Positions 32,739 through 43,269 of a stretch of 64,000 bases of DNA are shown here, piece by piece. The notes below the pieces were generated by a model. The model had not been told where the DNA came from. It ran no database searches and worked only from the letters and a program-made list of their open reading frames with translations. How positions within the stretch are numbered: the first letter of the stretch is position 1; each line of letters opens with the position of its first letter. The position numbers were made by a program, and so were the translations under genes. The stretch spans positions 345,001 to 409,000 of the forward strand of contig NC_084725.1 of NCBI RefSeq assembly GCF_033807575.1. The letters are read 5' to 3'. Source of the stretch: Cydia pomonella (taxonomy: Eukaryota > Arthropoda > Insecta > Lepidoptera > Tortricidae).

Positions 32739-33385
32739 TAGAACCTAAATGGTCGCGTATGTGCGGTTTAAGAGGAATTCCTTCTCACGGATGCATCGGC
32801 TGTCGAATGAGGTATTGTATTGTATTGTAGTTCGGGCTATTTTCCGCAACTCGACGACTGGCGCCTATTTTGCGTGACAAGGGGGGGTGGAGGGTTGGCT
32901 ATTCTTGCCAGCCCAACTCCTCGAGGAATCCTATCAAACCTTTGATGTTGAGTAGGACCTCAGGGAGGTCTCTCGGGGATCCGAGATGTTTTGCCCTGTA
33001 TGGGGCCACTCTGCTGCATTCCAGCACCACGTGAGAGGTTGTTTCTTCTGTCTCCATGCATCCTCGGAATAAGGGACTGTCTGTGACACCTGTTATGAAA
33101 AGATGTTTGTTAAATAGTCCATGATCTGTTATGACACTGGTTACCATACTCAGTCGGACCTTCCCTAGTTGAAGGAGCGCCCTTGTGAGCTGTCGAATGA
33201 GGTACCTGCCCAGGTTTTCTGAAGGAGCTGTATGGGATTTCTTCAAAAAAGAGTGTACAAGTTTTAAAAGGCTCGGCAATGCGCATATATATGTTACACC
33301 CCTGGAGTTGCAAGCGTCCGTAGCCTTTGGTGACCGCTTACTATCAAGTGATCCGTGTTTGCCACCAACGAGTTTTATAAAATAG
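32739..33385 (+). pseudogene. LINE family H tail, split by insertion of LINE B
   Basis: 32763-32814 reads VRFKRNSFSRMHRLSNEV. The frame continues after the inserted element at 33205 with PAQVF, a stop, then MGFLQKRVYKF, matching the family H ending. The 3'-UTR signature (GGAGTTGCAAGCGTCCGTAG, TTTGCCACCAACGAGTTTTA) follows. The part before 33190 and the part after 33205 belong to one older insertion. Confidence 0.65.
32815..33189 (-). pseudogene. LINE family B C-terminus inserted into LINE H (15-bp target duplication)
   Basis: Flanked by CTGTCGAATGAGGTA at 32800-32814 and again at 33190-33204. The minus strand encodes LTRALLQLGKVRLSMVTSV, then CMETEETTSHVVLEC, which resembles the zinc-like C/H/C tail after the RNase H region of non-LTR ORFs, and ends LGSPRDLPEVLLNIKGLIGF, LEELGWQE. 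The 3' end carries the (ACAAT)n tail also seen at 13147. 5'-truncated to 375 bp. Confidence 0.8.
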
Positions 33386-33492
33386 CTTAAGTGGTTCTCG
33401 AGATATTTAGCGATGTGACAGACAGACAGACGGACGGACAGTTGCACCATAAGGGTTCCTTTTGTACCTTTTCGGTACGGAACCCTAAAAAT
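33386..33492 (-). mobile_element. Family K terminal fragment
   Basis: GATATTTAGCGATGTGACAG then (ACAG)n/(ACGG)n and CCATAAGGGTTCC, GGTACGGAACCCTAAAAAT. Same end as at 19680-19770. Abuts LINE H. Confidence 0.6.
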
Positions 33493-33749
33493 ATGAGAAT
33501 GACAGATTCGAAGGAAAAGTTTCGGTTGATAATTTTCTGTAAACTATTTGTCACTTGGCTATGATTGGCGTTTTCTCTGCACCATTTGTTAATTGGCCAG
33601 AAAATGCAAATGGCCTTGAAAATGATACAACCGAAAAATATGTTTTCAATAAAATATTTCAATAAAGTGTACCAGAAGTCAGCGCAATGGATGCTTATCA
33701 GTTTTTTCAGCCATTAAAATAGGAATCAATAAACGTGAATGTTGTTAAT

Positions 33750-36700
33750 ATGTACTTTGGTTTAGTTGTATGTTTCACATGCTTCAAAACGCAGTTCACA
33801 TCAGTACATGGGTAAGTTATTTAGTCCTAATCACATTTACCTATTAAGTTATCAAAAGTGATTAAGGTGAAATGGGCTGAATCAGAGGAGCTTTTGAATA
33901 ATCGTAACTTTTTGTAGATCATAATACTAATGCCGAAAAATATGAAAAACAATTTTGAGGCCTATCTCTAACATTGATTCGAAATCTGCATGACTAAGAA
34001 ACATACGCTTGATACAAAATAAATCACGAACATAGTTCTAAAACACACCGTAAAAAAATTGTAACTATTTTTTCACAAAAGCTGTTAGCATGAAAATTGC
34101 GTTATGTCAAAAATAACTAAAAATAACAATTCAATAACCATGATATCAGTGAACCTGGTCACGCAAATTCGTCCGCTAAGGACCAACACACATATCCACG
34201 ATACGACATCGTCTCACGTTACGGCATCGTGCAACGTTTCGGTGTCATATGGTGGGACCAACACACATACCCACGATACGACGTCGTCTCACGTTGTTAC
34301 GGTGTCGTGCAACATTATGGCGTCATATGGTGGGAGTGGTGGGACCAACACACATCCCCACGATACGACGTCGTCTCACGTTGTTACGGCGTCGGGCAAC
34401 GTTACGGCGTCATATGGTGGGACCAACATACATACCCACGATACGACGTCGTGTCACGTTGCGGCGTCGTGCAACGTTTCGGCATCATATGGTGGGACCA
34501 TCACACATTCCCACGATACGACGTCGTCTCAGGTTGTTGCGGCGTCGTGTAACATTACGGCGTCGTATGAAATCAGAAATCAGAAATCATAGCATTTATT
34601 CGTGATAAACTATGACATACAAAAGTATAACAACATAACAAAAGGAAGAAACATAGAATAAATAAATAGTTTACCACGGTGGTGGTTACAATGGTCCCGA
34701 CTCAGCATTAATGCTAACCCAAAAATCAGCGCTGATCTTCCGTATGGTGGGACCAACATACATACCCACGATATGACGTCATATCATAGAACGTCGTATC
34801 GTGGGTATGTGTGTTGGCCCTATCTCAGTGCTCATCGATGAGGTTTTAACTCGTATGATAACTCATTGCACCTGAAGATCATATTGCAAAGCTCAATACC
34901 TACTTACAGTATTTTATAATATAATGATATAACGGTTCCATAGAATTTTAGGAGGCGAAGAGATCAGTATAATACAAGCTCCTTACCAGGTCAACTACGG
35001 GGACATTTGTGGTGGAGTCCTCATACACAAGCAATGGGCTTTGACCACCGCTCACTGCGGGTAAGTTGCATTTACGAATATAATTATCATCATTAGCCAC
35101 ATCATCGTTGCAGCGTCTAAGGAGGTATTTTCGGGAGGTAGTCTACAGCCTACATCGACTGCGATGACTGTATAATCCAATAGCCGAGCATTTCGTACGG
35201 CATTGATTACACGAAATACGAATAGATGGGAGACACAATATTTGTTATTGAAATACGAATAGATGGGAGACACAATATTTGTTATTGAAATGGGACATAA
35301 TTGCGTGTAATTAAGCTTTCAAATTACTTCGACGTTTCGAAGACGACATTGTTTTCGTGTTCTCTAAGAAAGACTAGCTAGTGTTCACATCAACTTCTAG
35401 CTGGTTGAGTTTTTGAAGTAGTCGATCATATTTGTTATAATTTCGTCACATATTTTTATAAATACAATAATCAGATTTATGGAGTCATTCTACGACTTCA
35501 AAAATGATAAGAACTTATTAGCAATTATTTCAGAATAGAAGAAACCTTCATAAGAGTTGGAAGCAAATATCGCCAGAAATCTCGCAAAATCAACATAACT
35601 TCCCACATAGTCCATCCGAAATTTGCCAAGAGACATGAATTTGACTTCGACGTCCAGTTGCTTAAATTCAGAAAGTTGAGGTTTAGTAAATTCGTTCACC
35701 CGATTGAAATAAGTGATGGAGAATATGGAGATTATATGTTTGTGACCGGTTGGGGGTTTACAAAAGAAAAAGTGAGTATAGGTAGGTATTACCTGTTTTA
35801 TTAAGAACTTGTTAAGCACTTTAAAAGGCCTGACCTAAGTAGTACATGTGTCTTAGTCATAAACATATATGTATTTTCCTCCAATACCTGTTACTTGACA
35901 CTCGGGTTAAATTAAAACAACGTCTTTCATTACTCTGTTCCCTCCCAAATTCTACTCATCTTAGCACTTTTTCAGTTGCATCTTAAAGGAGTTTCGTGTT
36001 TACTTTCGACATCCTAATCTAGAGGCTTAGGTACTAAATCTTACTGCTATCTGACATTTCAACCCAGAGGGGAACTAAGCCGTATTAGGATCTGTTGGGC
36101 TTCCTCGCCACATTTTCCTTTACCGAAGAGTAACTAGTAAATAAGTATCCATTGATATATATCATAAAAACACATGTTAAGTTCTAAGACAATAATTAGT
36201 ACAAGCTGGATTTGAAACCATGACTTCTGGTTTAGAACCCACACAGATTTTCCAGACCACCGGCGCTTCCAAATCTTGTGCCTTTTTCAGTTTATGACTC
36301 ATTTTCAGGGCACATTTAACGACATCCTCAGACGGGCCCAAGTACAAATCATACCAAAGCCCGAGTGCCAGACCGTGCCCCAACCTTGGTATAACTACAG
36401 TCTGACTTCTAGAATGTTCTGTGCTGAGGGAGAAGGGGAAGACGCTTGTCAGGTGCGGTTGCAAAAGATGTTTACTACTTGTCAGCTCTGTCTTATTAAA
36501 TCATTTATTCATTTTTATTAATAAGACTTATAAACAAGCAGGAGAAGTAAATAATAAGTACAGTCTCTACAGTTCACGATCAAAGTTGGCGCTGGTGCGG
36601 CCGCATCCTCGGCCAAAAACCTCAAACGTCGCAAGTAGGTATGTCACTAGGTAGTAGCTACATATTTGCGGCGTTTGGGGTGGGAACCCTAGGGCCGCGG

Positions 36701-37227
36701 GGGCCGAGCGCGCGTTGCCTCTATGAGGAACTGGCAAAGCGCCTTATAGAGGCTTCTGGTGACCGGAGGGCTGGCCAATATGCTCAGCCGATCAGCATTG
36801 CCATCCAGCGGGGCAATGCGGCCAGCCTTCTGGGTACCCTAACGAGGGACTTTGACTTAGGCCAAATTTTTAATTTAGATGTTTTTAATTTAAATGTTTT
36901 ATGATGTTTTACATGTTGTTGTGTCTATAAAGTAATAATGACTTGATCAAAAGTATCTGTAACAATCTATTTGTTGTGCATATGTGCGACCTATCTATTT
37001 CTTTTGCCATTGGTGTAGATGGTGCCATTGCAGCAGTTGAAGAAAGATGTTTTTATTTACTATGGTTGTTATTTGTTGAACAGGGAGACAGTGGCGGGCC
37101 AGCAGTCTCCTTTGGCCGGCTAGTGGGCATCTCATCATTCGGTTACGGTTGCGGCCGGGTTCCTGGTGTTTATGTGAACGTTTCTGACGAGAAGATTAAA
37201 AGATGGCTGAAGAAGCATGTTGTATAA
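33750..37227 (+). CDS. Trypsin-like serine protease paralogue, apparently without propeptide (five exons, first inferred)
   Basis: Exons 33750-33811, 34944-35060, 35534-35771, 36309-36452 and 37084-37227 join in frame (phases 2, 2, 0, 0) to 234 residues. Exon 1 (MYFGLVVCFTCFKTQFTSVH, then Gly21 across the junction) looks like a signal peptide. Exon 2 opens at ILGGEE, the mature N-terminus of S1 proteases. His58 (TTAHC), Asp99 (FDFDVQLL) and Ser190 (GDSGGP) form an intact triad. Asp184 (DACQGDSGGP) predicts trypsin specificity. Six domain cysteines match the neighbour. There is no propeptide and no Arg before ILGG. V-H-G before Ile fits the -3/-1 rule, so signal peptidase could itself create the active N-terminus. 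An in-frame TAA at 34930 forbids extending exon 2 upstream. AATAAA lies at 37313. Exons 2-5 are secure. Exon 1 rests on phase match, a good GTAAGT donor and hydrophobicity; an unseen alternative first exon remains possible. Confidence 0.75.
34175..34570 (+). repeat. Minisatellite in intron 1 of the second protease, five units of 75-87 bp
   Basis: GGACCAACACACATACCCAC followed by GATACGACGTCGTCTCACGT starts near 34180, 34255, 34341, 34420 and 34496. All three + frames stay open across it (162, 118 and 107 codons) because the unit lacks stops. These are not genes. The units contain ACGTCGT palindromic cores. Confidence 0.9.
34570..34740 (-). mobile_element. Retroelement 3' end inserted in the minisatellite
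   Basis: 171 bp bounded by CGTATG (34564-34569 and 34741-34746). The left edge is a tail AAATCAGAAATCAGAAATCA, as expected for a reversed non-LTR 3' end. The body (CATTTATTCGTGATAAACTA) has no coding part. Confidence 0.65.
34741..34816. repeat. Last minisatellite unit with inverted half
   Basis: CCAACATACATACCCACGAT is followed by ATCGTGGGTATGTGTGTTGG, giving hairpin arms of about 27 nt around CATATCATAGA. Part of the unit has been copied in reverse. Confidence 0.75.
35213..35286 (+). repeat. 37-bp tandem duplication in intron 2 of the second protease
   Basis: GAAATACGAATAGATGGGAG ... AATATTTGTTATT occurs twice head to tail without visible change. Confidence 0.9.
36640..36930 (+). pseudogene. 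Retroelement fragment, family G, copy 3 (in intron 4)
   Basis: Longest copy in the window: VGTLGPRGPSARCLYEELAK, then RLIEASGDRRAGQY and QPISIAIQRGNAASLLGTLT, stopping at 36902-36904. This is a retroelement ORF terminus, not host coding sequence. It lies inside an intron between exons 4 and 5 of the second protease. Confidence 0.6.
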
Positions 37228-37929
37228 TCACCAGGGACCGATTTTTTGAGTTTTGATCTCTCGATTTCGTGTTTTCCCTTTAATAGTAACTACTAGGCAT
37301 TTAAATTATACTAATAAAATTGAAAACAAGTGGTCAATACTACTAGATTCCTAATTTATATCGTATTTCAAAACAGCATTTCGCCGTTTTCCACAGATTA
37401 TCGAGACGAAATAGAGCGCTCGAAATTCAAAAATCGCTCCTTTTTCAGTGTGATAGTTCCTAGTAGCGTAGTTCTCACGGTTCAGCTACTATCTGCCAAC
37501 GTCTTTCAGGAAAAATTTAAGGACTTTGCTTTAAAAGCATATTTGTGATCGACAATATTTTATCCTGCTACAATTACAATTTAAAACAGCTCTAGTATTT
37601 TTTATTATAAACTTTATTTTAAGGAGAAGTTAAAACGAATAACCTGCATGTTTATGTCTATTAAGCTATGAACCCAATATCCGACTAAAGACCCGTTTCA
37701 CGATGTCCAAATAAAGTACCGGATAGCCAATTAACAAATAAGTTAACTGCCAGATAAAACTTCCTGCAAAACTTAGCAATTTATCTACCAATTTAGCTTA
37801 TTTGAAGATTGTGAAATGCCATCGACGACTTTATTCGTTAGATAAGTGGCAAGTAGCCTACTCAGGACTTTACTTAGACATTGTGAACAGGACCTGTCAA
37901 AAGCGTAACAAGAGCCATAAGAAGGACAT

Positions 37930-38185
37930 TAATGGGCTACGGTGTTAAGTTTTACCATTCAAGTCTCGAACGGCTAAACTATGGAAAGAACATGAACCGT
38001 CGCCCGAAGTTTTTCCAGGCCGATACGACCATCAAATTTTCGAGAAACAAGCGTACTCTTATCTTAAATGGCGGCAACGCACTTGCAACTCCTCTGGTGT
38101 TGCAGGTGTCCGTCGGCGACGTTATGCTTACTGTCAGGCGATTCATCTTTTTTTCCTGCGTCGGTGGCAAACAAGTATACGTATA
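37930..38185 (+). pseudogene. LINE family H, ORF tail and 3' UTR
   Basis: One frame reads KLWKEHEPSPEVFPGRYDHQ then IFEKQAYSYLKWRQRTC, followed by NSSGVAG and the UTR with TGCGTCGGTGGCAAACAAGT. It shows that the widespread GTTGCAGG ... TTGCCACCGAC repeat is the 3' end of this LINE family. Confidence 0.65.
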
Positions 38186-38272
38186 GATCTTTCAAAACGA
38201 ACGAGGGTCCAAAAATCATTATTTAATATTTTCGGAAATAATCGCTGCGAAAGAAAAATTAACAAAAAATAT

Positions 38273-38682
38273 AACCGACTTCAGAAATTACCAAAAGCGC
38301 CATACATGCACCTATAACTTTTTTTTTCATTACGAAAAGGTAAGCATTTGACCACAATCTCACCTGATGGAGAGTGCCGATGCAGTCTAGGATGGAACAT
38401 GCTTACCTAAAAGATGTCTATTCACTCTCGATTTAAAAAGGTCCAAGTTATAGTGGACTGGGAATAGATTTGCAGGAAGTGAACATTTGAAGAGTTCCCT
38501 CGATTTCTCCAAGATCCTATCATTAGACCCCGACTTGGTGCCAACGGGACCATCTCGGGGTTATACCCTTCGATTAAAAAAAAAATTTGAAAATCGGTTC
38601 ACGATTCTCGGAGATATCGAGTACACAACATACAAAAAAAATTCAGTCGAATTGAGAACCTCCTCCTTGTTTGAAGTCGGTT
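38273..38682 (-). mobile_element. MITE M1, reversed copy split by a LINE A stub
   Basis: Termini AACCGACTTCAGAA and TTGTTTGAAGTCGGTT. Text on both sides of the insertion (CCATACATGCACCTATAAC and ATTTGAAGAGTTCCCTCG) is the reverse complement of contiguous M1 at 15490-15530. Confidence 0.8.
38319..38481 (-). mobile_element. 163-bp LINE A 3' stub inside M1
   Basis: T-run then CATTACGAAAAGGTAAGCAT ... GACTGGGAATAGATTTGCAG, nearly identical to the 3' end of the element at 31328-31492. AAC stands on both sides (38316-38318, 38482-38484), a short target duplication or microhomology. Extreme 5' truncation. Confidence 0.85.
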
Positions 38683-38699
38683 AATAAAATGTGTCCCCT

Positions 38700-39005
38700 C
38701 CCATCTAACTTTTGGACAATTAAATTGGAAAACAAAAATTATAGCGAACATGATCGGTCCAGCCGCTTTTGAGTTATTGCAAAGAGTCTTCTCTTCTTAG
38801 TAAAAAGACGTACAAAGCATTTAGAAGGGAGTACCTTTTAGCCTATTCTTACTTTCTGACAGAATGGTCTCCTTCTTCTTATCGTGTAAAGAGATCATGA
38901 CTAAATAATATTTTGCCAATATCTTACCACCTTTTCACAGAATAGTAACTACGGAACCCTACACTGAGCATGTGATGGCTCGACATGCTCTTACCCGATT
39001 TTTTT
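38700..39005 (+). mobile_element. Interspersed repeat, family Q, copy 3
   Basis: GCGAACATGATCGGTCCAGC, TTTTGAGTTATTGCAAAGAG, and CTACGGAACCCTACACTGAG. Joins directly to family K at 39006. Confidence 0.6.
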
Positions 39006-39655
39006 AAGGTTCCGTAGCCAAATGGCAGAAAACGGAACCCTTATAGATTCGTCATGTCCGTCTGTCTGTCCGTTTATGTCACAGCCACTTTTTTCCGAAA
39101 CTATAAAAGCTATACTGTTCAAACTTGGTAAGTAGATGTATTCTATGAACCGCATTAAGATTTTTACACAAAAATAGAGAAAAAAAAACAATAAATTTTG
39201 GGGGTTCCCCATACTTCGAAACTTACGTTGTGTAGAAACACAACAGAATGAAAAATCTAAAAAAAAATGTATGATATACATTGCCATGCAAACTTCCACC
39301 AAAAATTGGTTTGAACGAGATCTAGTAAGTAGTTTTTTTTAATACGTCATAAAATTAAAAAAAAACAAAACATCAAACCCATATGTGTGGGATATCCATG
39401 GATAGGTCTTCAAAAATGATATTTAGGTTCCTAATATCATTTTTTTCTAAACTTAATAGTTTGCGCGAGAGACACTTCTAAAGTGAAAAAATGTGGTTCC
39501 CCCCCTGTATCTTCTAAAATAACAGAAAAAAAATCTAAAAAAAAACTTCCACCGAAAATTGGTTTGAACGAGATCTAGTAAGTAGTTATTTTAATACGTC
39601 ATAAATGGTACGGAACCCTTCATGGGCGAGTCCGACTCGCACTTGGCGGCTTTTT
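39006..39655 (+). mobile_element. Family K element, copy 1
   Basis: From GGTTCCGTAGCCAAATGGCA to GAGTCCGACTCGCACTTGGC with GGCTTTTTTA. Contains CGTCTGTCTGTCCG and an internal duplicated block (CTTCCACCxAAAATTGGTTT, GAACGAGATCTAGTAAGTAG) near 39290 and 39546. A closely similar copy is at 48128-48845. No ORF of its own: the 103-codon minus ORF here recurs as the 105-codon ORF in copy 2 and reads repeat sequence. Confidence 0.7.
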
Positions 39656-41007
39656 TAATTGTCTCAATGAGTATTAGTTGCTTGTGGAAATAAAAGTATA
39701 ATCAGCGACAAAAATTAAGGTTGTACCAAGAATTAAATTAACTTTATTTTAGTAAAACACAAGGATTTATCATTTTGAACCTTCAAGATATTGAAATAAG
39801 GTTGACCAGAAACTGTTCTGGACTAAAATTTAATATAAAATAGATTCAGTCTACGATACATGTCACGCATCAGACAGAAACCCAGACTGAAAACTGTCAG
39901 CACTAATTCCCAATACTAACATTAACTGACCATTGGTATACCTTAAACCTTTGATAATAAGGTATACATTTCATCAATTAACAGTATAAATGATGAAGAC
40001 GCACTCGCCAAATATTTCACCTCCGAACCTTTTTGAATCCTGATCCACATTATTAATACTTAACCATCACCTTTCCAATCCAATATTAACTCTAACACTT
40101 TAAAATCAACGTTCAATATTGCTTAAACGATTCTATAAAATTAGCTCGTGAGAAAAAAAGGCTCAAATCGCCAGTTTAATCCAATCAATTTTCAACTTTA
40201 TCCCACTCTGATACGATTGCAATTTCTTTGCATGTAACATGTACACATAATGTGTTTTAGGGTAAATGCATCGATGTCAAAATGCCGTGCCTGCATTATT
40301 GAAGCGGGTGATTGTGCAATGTGTGTGGATAGCGGGAGGTAGCGGGTTCGGTCCTGTCCGCTGAAATTAAATTGACGTTTGACTTTTAGGGTATCTATTT
40401 AATCGGTTAAGGTACAAAGCGATTGAGAGTGGAAATGGAGTGGTCGATCGTGAAGGTTTGACTTTCAGACTTTAGATATGTCGTGGGTTCCATTTCAGCA
40501 GCAGTGTATACAGGGTGACCTTAGCCATTGGACAAACCCTGAAATCCCACGTAGGGTTACTTCTCAGGAAGGCTCTGACGTTATTATTTTTTAATTAAAA
40601 CAATAGATAAAAAAAATATTCGAACAAAAGTTATTTGCAATAATCGATAACAAAAAGAAACACACTGTGTTAATCTTTGGCAGTGTTTTTGACAATTTGT
40701 TCGAAATATTTTATAATGATGACATTTTTCAAAAGTCAGAAGCTTTATTAGTGTCATAAATAAAAAAGATAATCAAGAAGGTTCCATACTATTCTTTTAG
40801 GATATTACCTTAGGAGCTACTAACACATACAGGCTGCTCCAAAGTAAAAAATGGTAATTTGTTAATTTCTTCGAAACCGCTACACCGGTTGTTATGATAC
40901 TTTGTACACTGGTTCTAAATACCCTAATGCATACTCGTATGTAGATTTCGGCTTTGTCCAATGGCAATGGAAGGTATAGGCAAATCCAATTAAATAAGTA
41001 TTTATCA
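39656..41007. other. Spacer, no gene seen
   Basis: AT-rich. 40250-40560 is slightly GC-richer without recognisable content. Confidence 0.4.
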
Positions 41008-41023
41008 TCAGTTTTCAAATACT

Positions 41024-41335
41024 AAAAAGTTCTGGTGGCCTAGATGTAACAGCGTGCGACTTGCAATCTAGAGATCGCAGGTTCGTACCAATGAGTTTTT
41101 CGGAACTTATGTACCTACGAAATATCATTTAATATTTACTAGTCGCTTTTCGGTGAAGAAAAACTTCGTGAGGAAACCCGACTAATCCCAACAAAGCCTA
41201 GTTTACCCTCTGGATTGGAAGGTCAGATGGCAGTCGCTTTCGTAAAAACTAGTGCCTACGTCAAATCCTGGGATTAGTTTTCTAGCGGACCCCAGGCTCC
41301 CATGAGCCGTGGTAAAATGCCGGGAGGTAGAAGAA
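41024..41335 (+). mobile_element. SINE S1, full-length copy with 16-bp target duplication
   Basis: Flanked by TCAGTTTTCAAATACT at 41008-41023 and 41336-41351, identical. The tRNA head begins CTGGTGGCCTAGATGTAACA, and the B box is partly deleted (GCAGGTTCGTACC). The body and the 3' end (GGACCCCAGGCTCCCATGAG, GGGAGGTAGAAGAA) are complete, so this copy defines the family's extent. Confidence 0.9.
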
Positions 41336-41459
41336 TCAGTTTTCAAATACTGGCAATATTTTACCGTAAACAAGAGCCTTGGACCTGCTTAAGTTTGAGG
41401 TTTAATTGATTTTTCTTTGTTTTAAAATTGATGACGCCATACATCCCATGCCTAGAGCA

Positions 41460-41880
41460 AAAAAACATAGTTTTTAACACGCTTTTATTAGGTCGACCTG
41501 TAACTAACTATGTAATGGAATCTAAGGTAACTAATTTAACCATCTTCCAAGGATCGTAGCGTCATGAAAATTGGCAGCTGTATGTAGTTCTGATCACAAT
41601 ACAATAATATGGTACTATCGAACTGATCTGATGATGGAGCCGGAAGATATGAACTGGAACTTCATGATGGAACATCGTATCATAACTGTGTTTGGATTTG
41701 TTAGAAAAGCCTTGTAATAACTTTGACCACGATTAGGTTTCAAGGTCTGATGATAAAGCCGGAAGATAGGCACTGGCATTCCATGATGAAATATCGTATC
41801 ATAGTCGAGTTTGCACTTGTGAGAAAGGTCACGTAATTAACTTTGAACACGATCAGGTTTCAAGATTATAACAAACCTAT
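41460..41880 (+). mobile_element. Repeat family V with internal tandem unit
   Basis: 41466-41616 (ACGCTTTTATTAGGTCGACC ... CCAAGGATCGTAGCGTCATG) recurs at 53424-53570. Then two imperfect units of about 117 bp follow (TCTGATGATGGAGCCGGAAG near 41632 and TCTGATGATAAAGCCGGAAG near 41750). Confidence 0.6.
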
Positions 41881-42469
41881 TATATATGGACTTGGAAGTT
41901 TTTCATATCTCAAATATATCCTGAGCAAAAAGAACAGCTTGACCGCGAAATGCATATTACCCAAACGCACCGCTTAATTTAATGACTTTGACTATGGGAA
42001 AGCGTGTTTTTCTAGTGTTTTTTAAACTATTCATTTATTTTTTATCCTTCTTTAGACATTACCCTAATGCACAATGCCCGTAGTCGGTCGAAAACGACCA
42101 GCATTTACAGATCATGTCAAAATCTAACACATTTGGATGTGGCGATGAAAATAGCCATAAAGGGGATGTTTGTCGACGCTTCAGCGTTGGAGCGTTCAAA
42201 ACTAGTGCAACAGTACCACGTAATAGGTTGTGACGTCACTCCACGTCAAATCTATGGGCTGATTCACGTAAATGTCTTTGTAAGCGCCTAAAAGCGTACT
42301 GTGGAACCACCCAATATAATCCAATCCTTTGAGTATGGTCCATAAGTCCAATTCGATACGCAATTAAGTATCAATACCAATGTTGGTCTTTGGTTTGCCG
42401 TGAGTTATTTCTTCCATTTAAAGAAATATTTTGCCCTAAACTAACTAACCTGCATACATCTGCGAAGAA
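41881..42469. other. Spacer with an unrecognised 74-codon ORF
   Basis: 42067-42291 (+) is open but has no motif or paralogue that I recognise. Probably chance or transposon debris. Confidence 0.3.
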
Positions 42470-42592
42470 ATTCAAAGGTGTATGTGAAGTCCCCAATCTG
42501 CATTGGGCTAGCGTGGGGACTATAGCCCGAGCCCTCTCACGCATGAGAGGAGGCCTGTGCCCAGCAGTGGGACGTATATAGGCTGTTTTTTT
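42470..42592 (+). mobile_element. RTE-type 3' end fragment
   Basis: GGCCTGTGCCCAGCAGTGGG then ACGTATATAGGCTG is the characteristic 3' terminus of RTE-like elements. Related text occurs at 6985-7010 and, reversed, at 61998-62035. Confidence 0.5.
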
Positions 42593-42666
42593 TAACTTTT
42601 GAAAAGATGTGTCGAGTTTCTTGCCGGTCCATATTGGGATACCCTCCTCCAATGGAGAGGGGGATT

Positions 42667-42932
42667 AATAATAAATAAATATTATAGGACATTATTACAC
42701 AAATTGACTAAGTCCCACAGTAAGCTCAATAAGGCTTGTGTTGAGGGTACTTAGACAACGATATATATAATATATAAATATTTATAAATACTTAAATACA
42801 TAGAAAACACCCATGACTCAGGAACAAATATCCATGCTCATCACACGAATAAATGCCCTTACCAGGATTTGAACCCGGGACCATCGGCTTCATAGGCAGG
42901 GTCACTATACCCACTAGGCCAGACCGGTCGTC
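42667..42932 (-). mobile_element. SINE S2, copy 2
   Basis: Complete from the tail (TAATAATAAATAAATATTAT) at the left to the tRNA head (CCACTAGGCCAGACCGGTCG) at the right. Closely similar to copy 1. Confidence 0.85.
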
Positions 42933-43269
42933 AATTATCGGTCGTCGATTAAAACCTTCTCCCTACTTGAATAATAAACTATCTTTATCTTATCTTTAAC
43001 TGCGACATTCTAATAATAGTGAAACCTGAATGAAGATATCTTATTCTGGTTCCAGGACCGCGTGACGTAAAGCCGTCCTTATGGCAAGCGATAAAGTGTG
43101 ACGTTTTGCCGACCGCGGTCACATTTAAATTTTGGACCATTGTTGGGATTGGGACCTATTGTATCAAAATCGGGTAATTTTACGGTAACGAAAATGAACC
43201 AACTTCATAAAGCAACATCATCATCTTCCTCGCTCATGGGAGCCTGGGGTCCGCTTGGCAACTAATCTT

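Noticed and set aside
34104..34605. Three overlapping + strand ORFs of 107-162 codons with repeated peptides
   Set aside because: All are readings of a stop-free minisatellite in an intron of the second protease gene.
35490..35819. 109-codon minus-strand ORF
   Set aside because: Antisense shadow of exon 3 of the second protease.
36943..37227. 94-codon ORF with upstream extension before GDSGGP
   Set aside because: The first 47 codons are intron; the acceptor CAG before 37084 matches the exon border of the paralogue.
42067..42291. 74-codon + ORF
   Set aside because: No motif, paralogue, splice context or codon signal that I could see.
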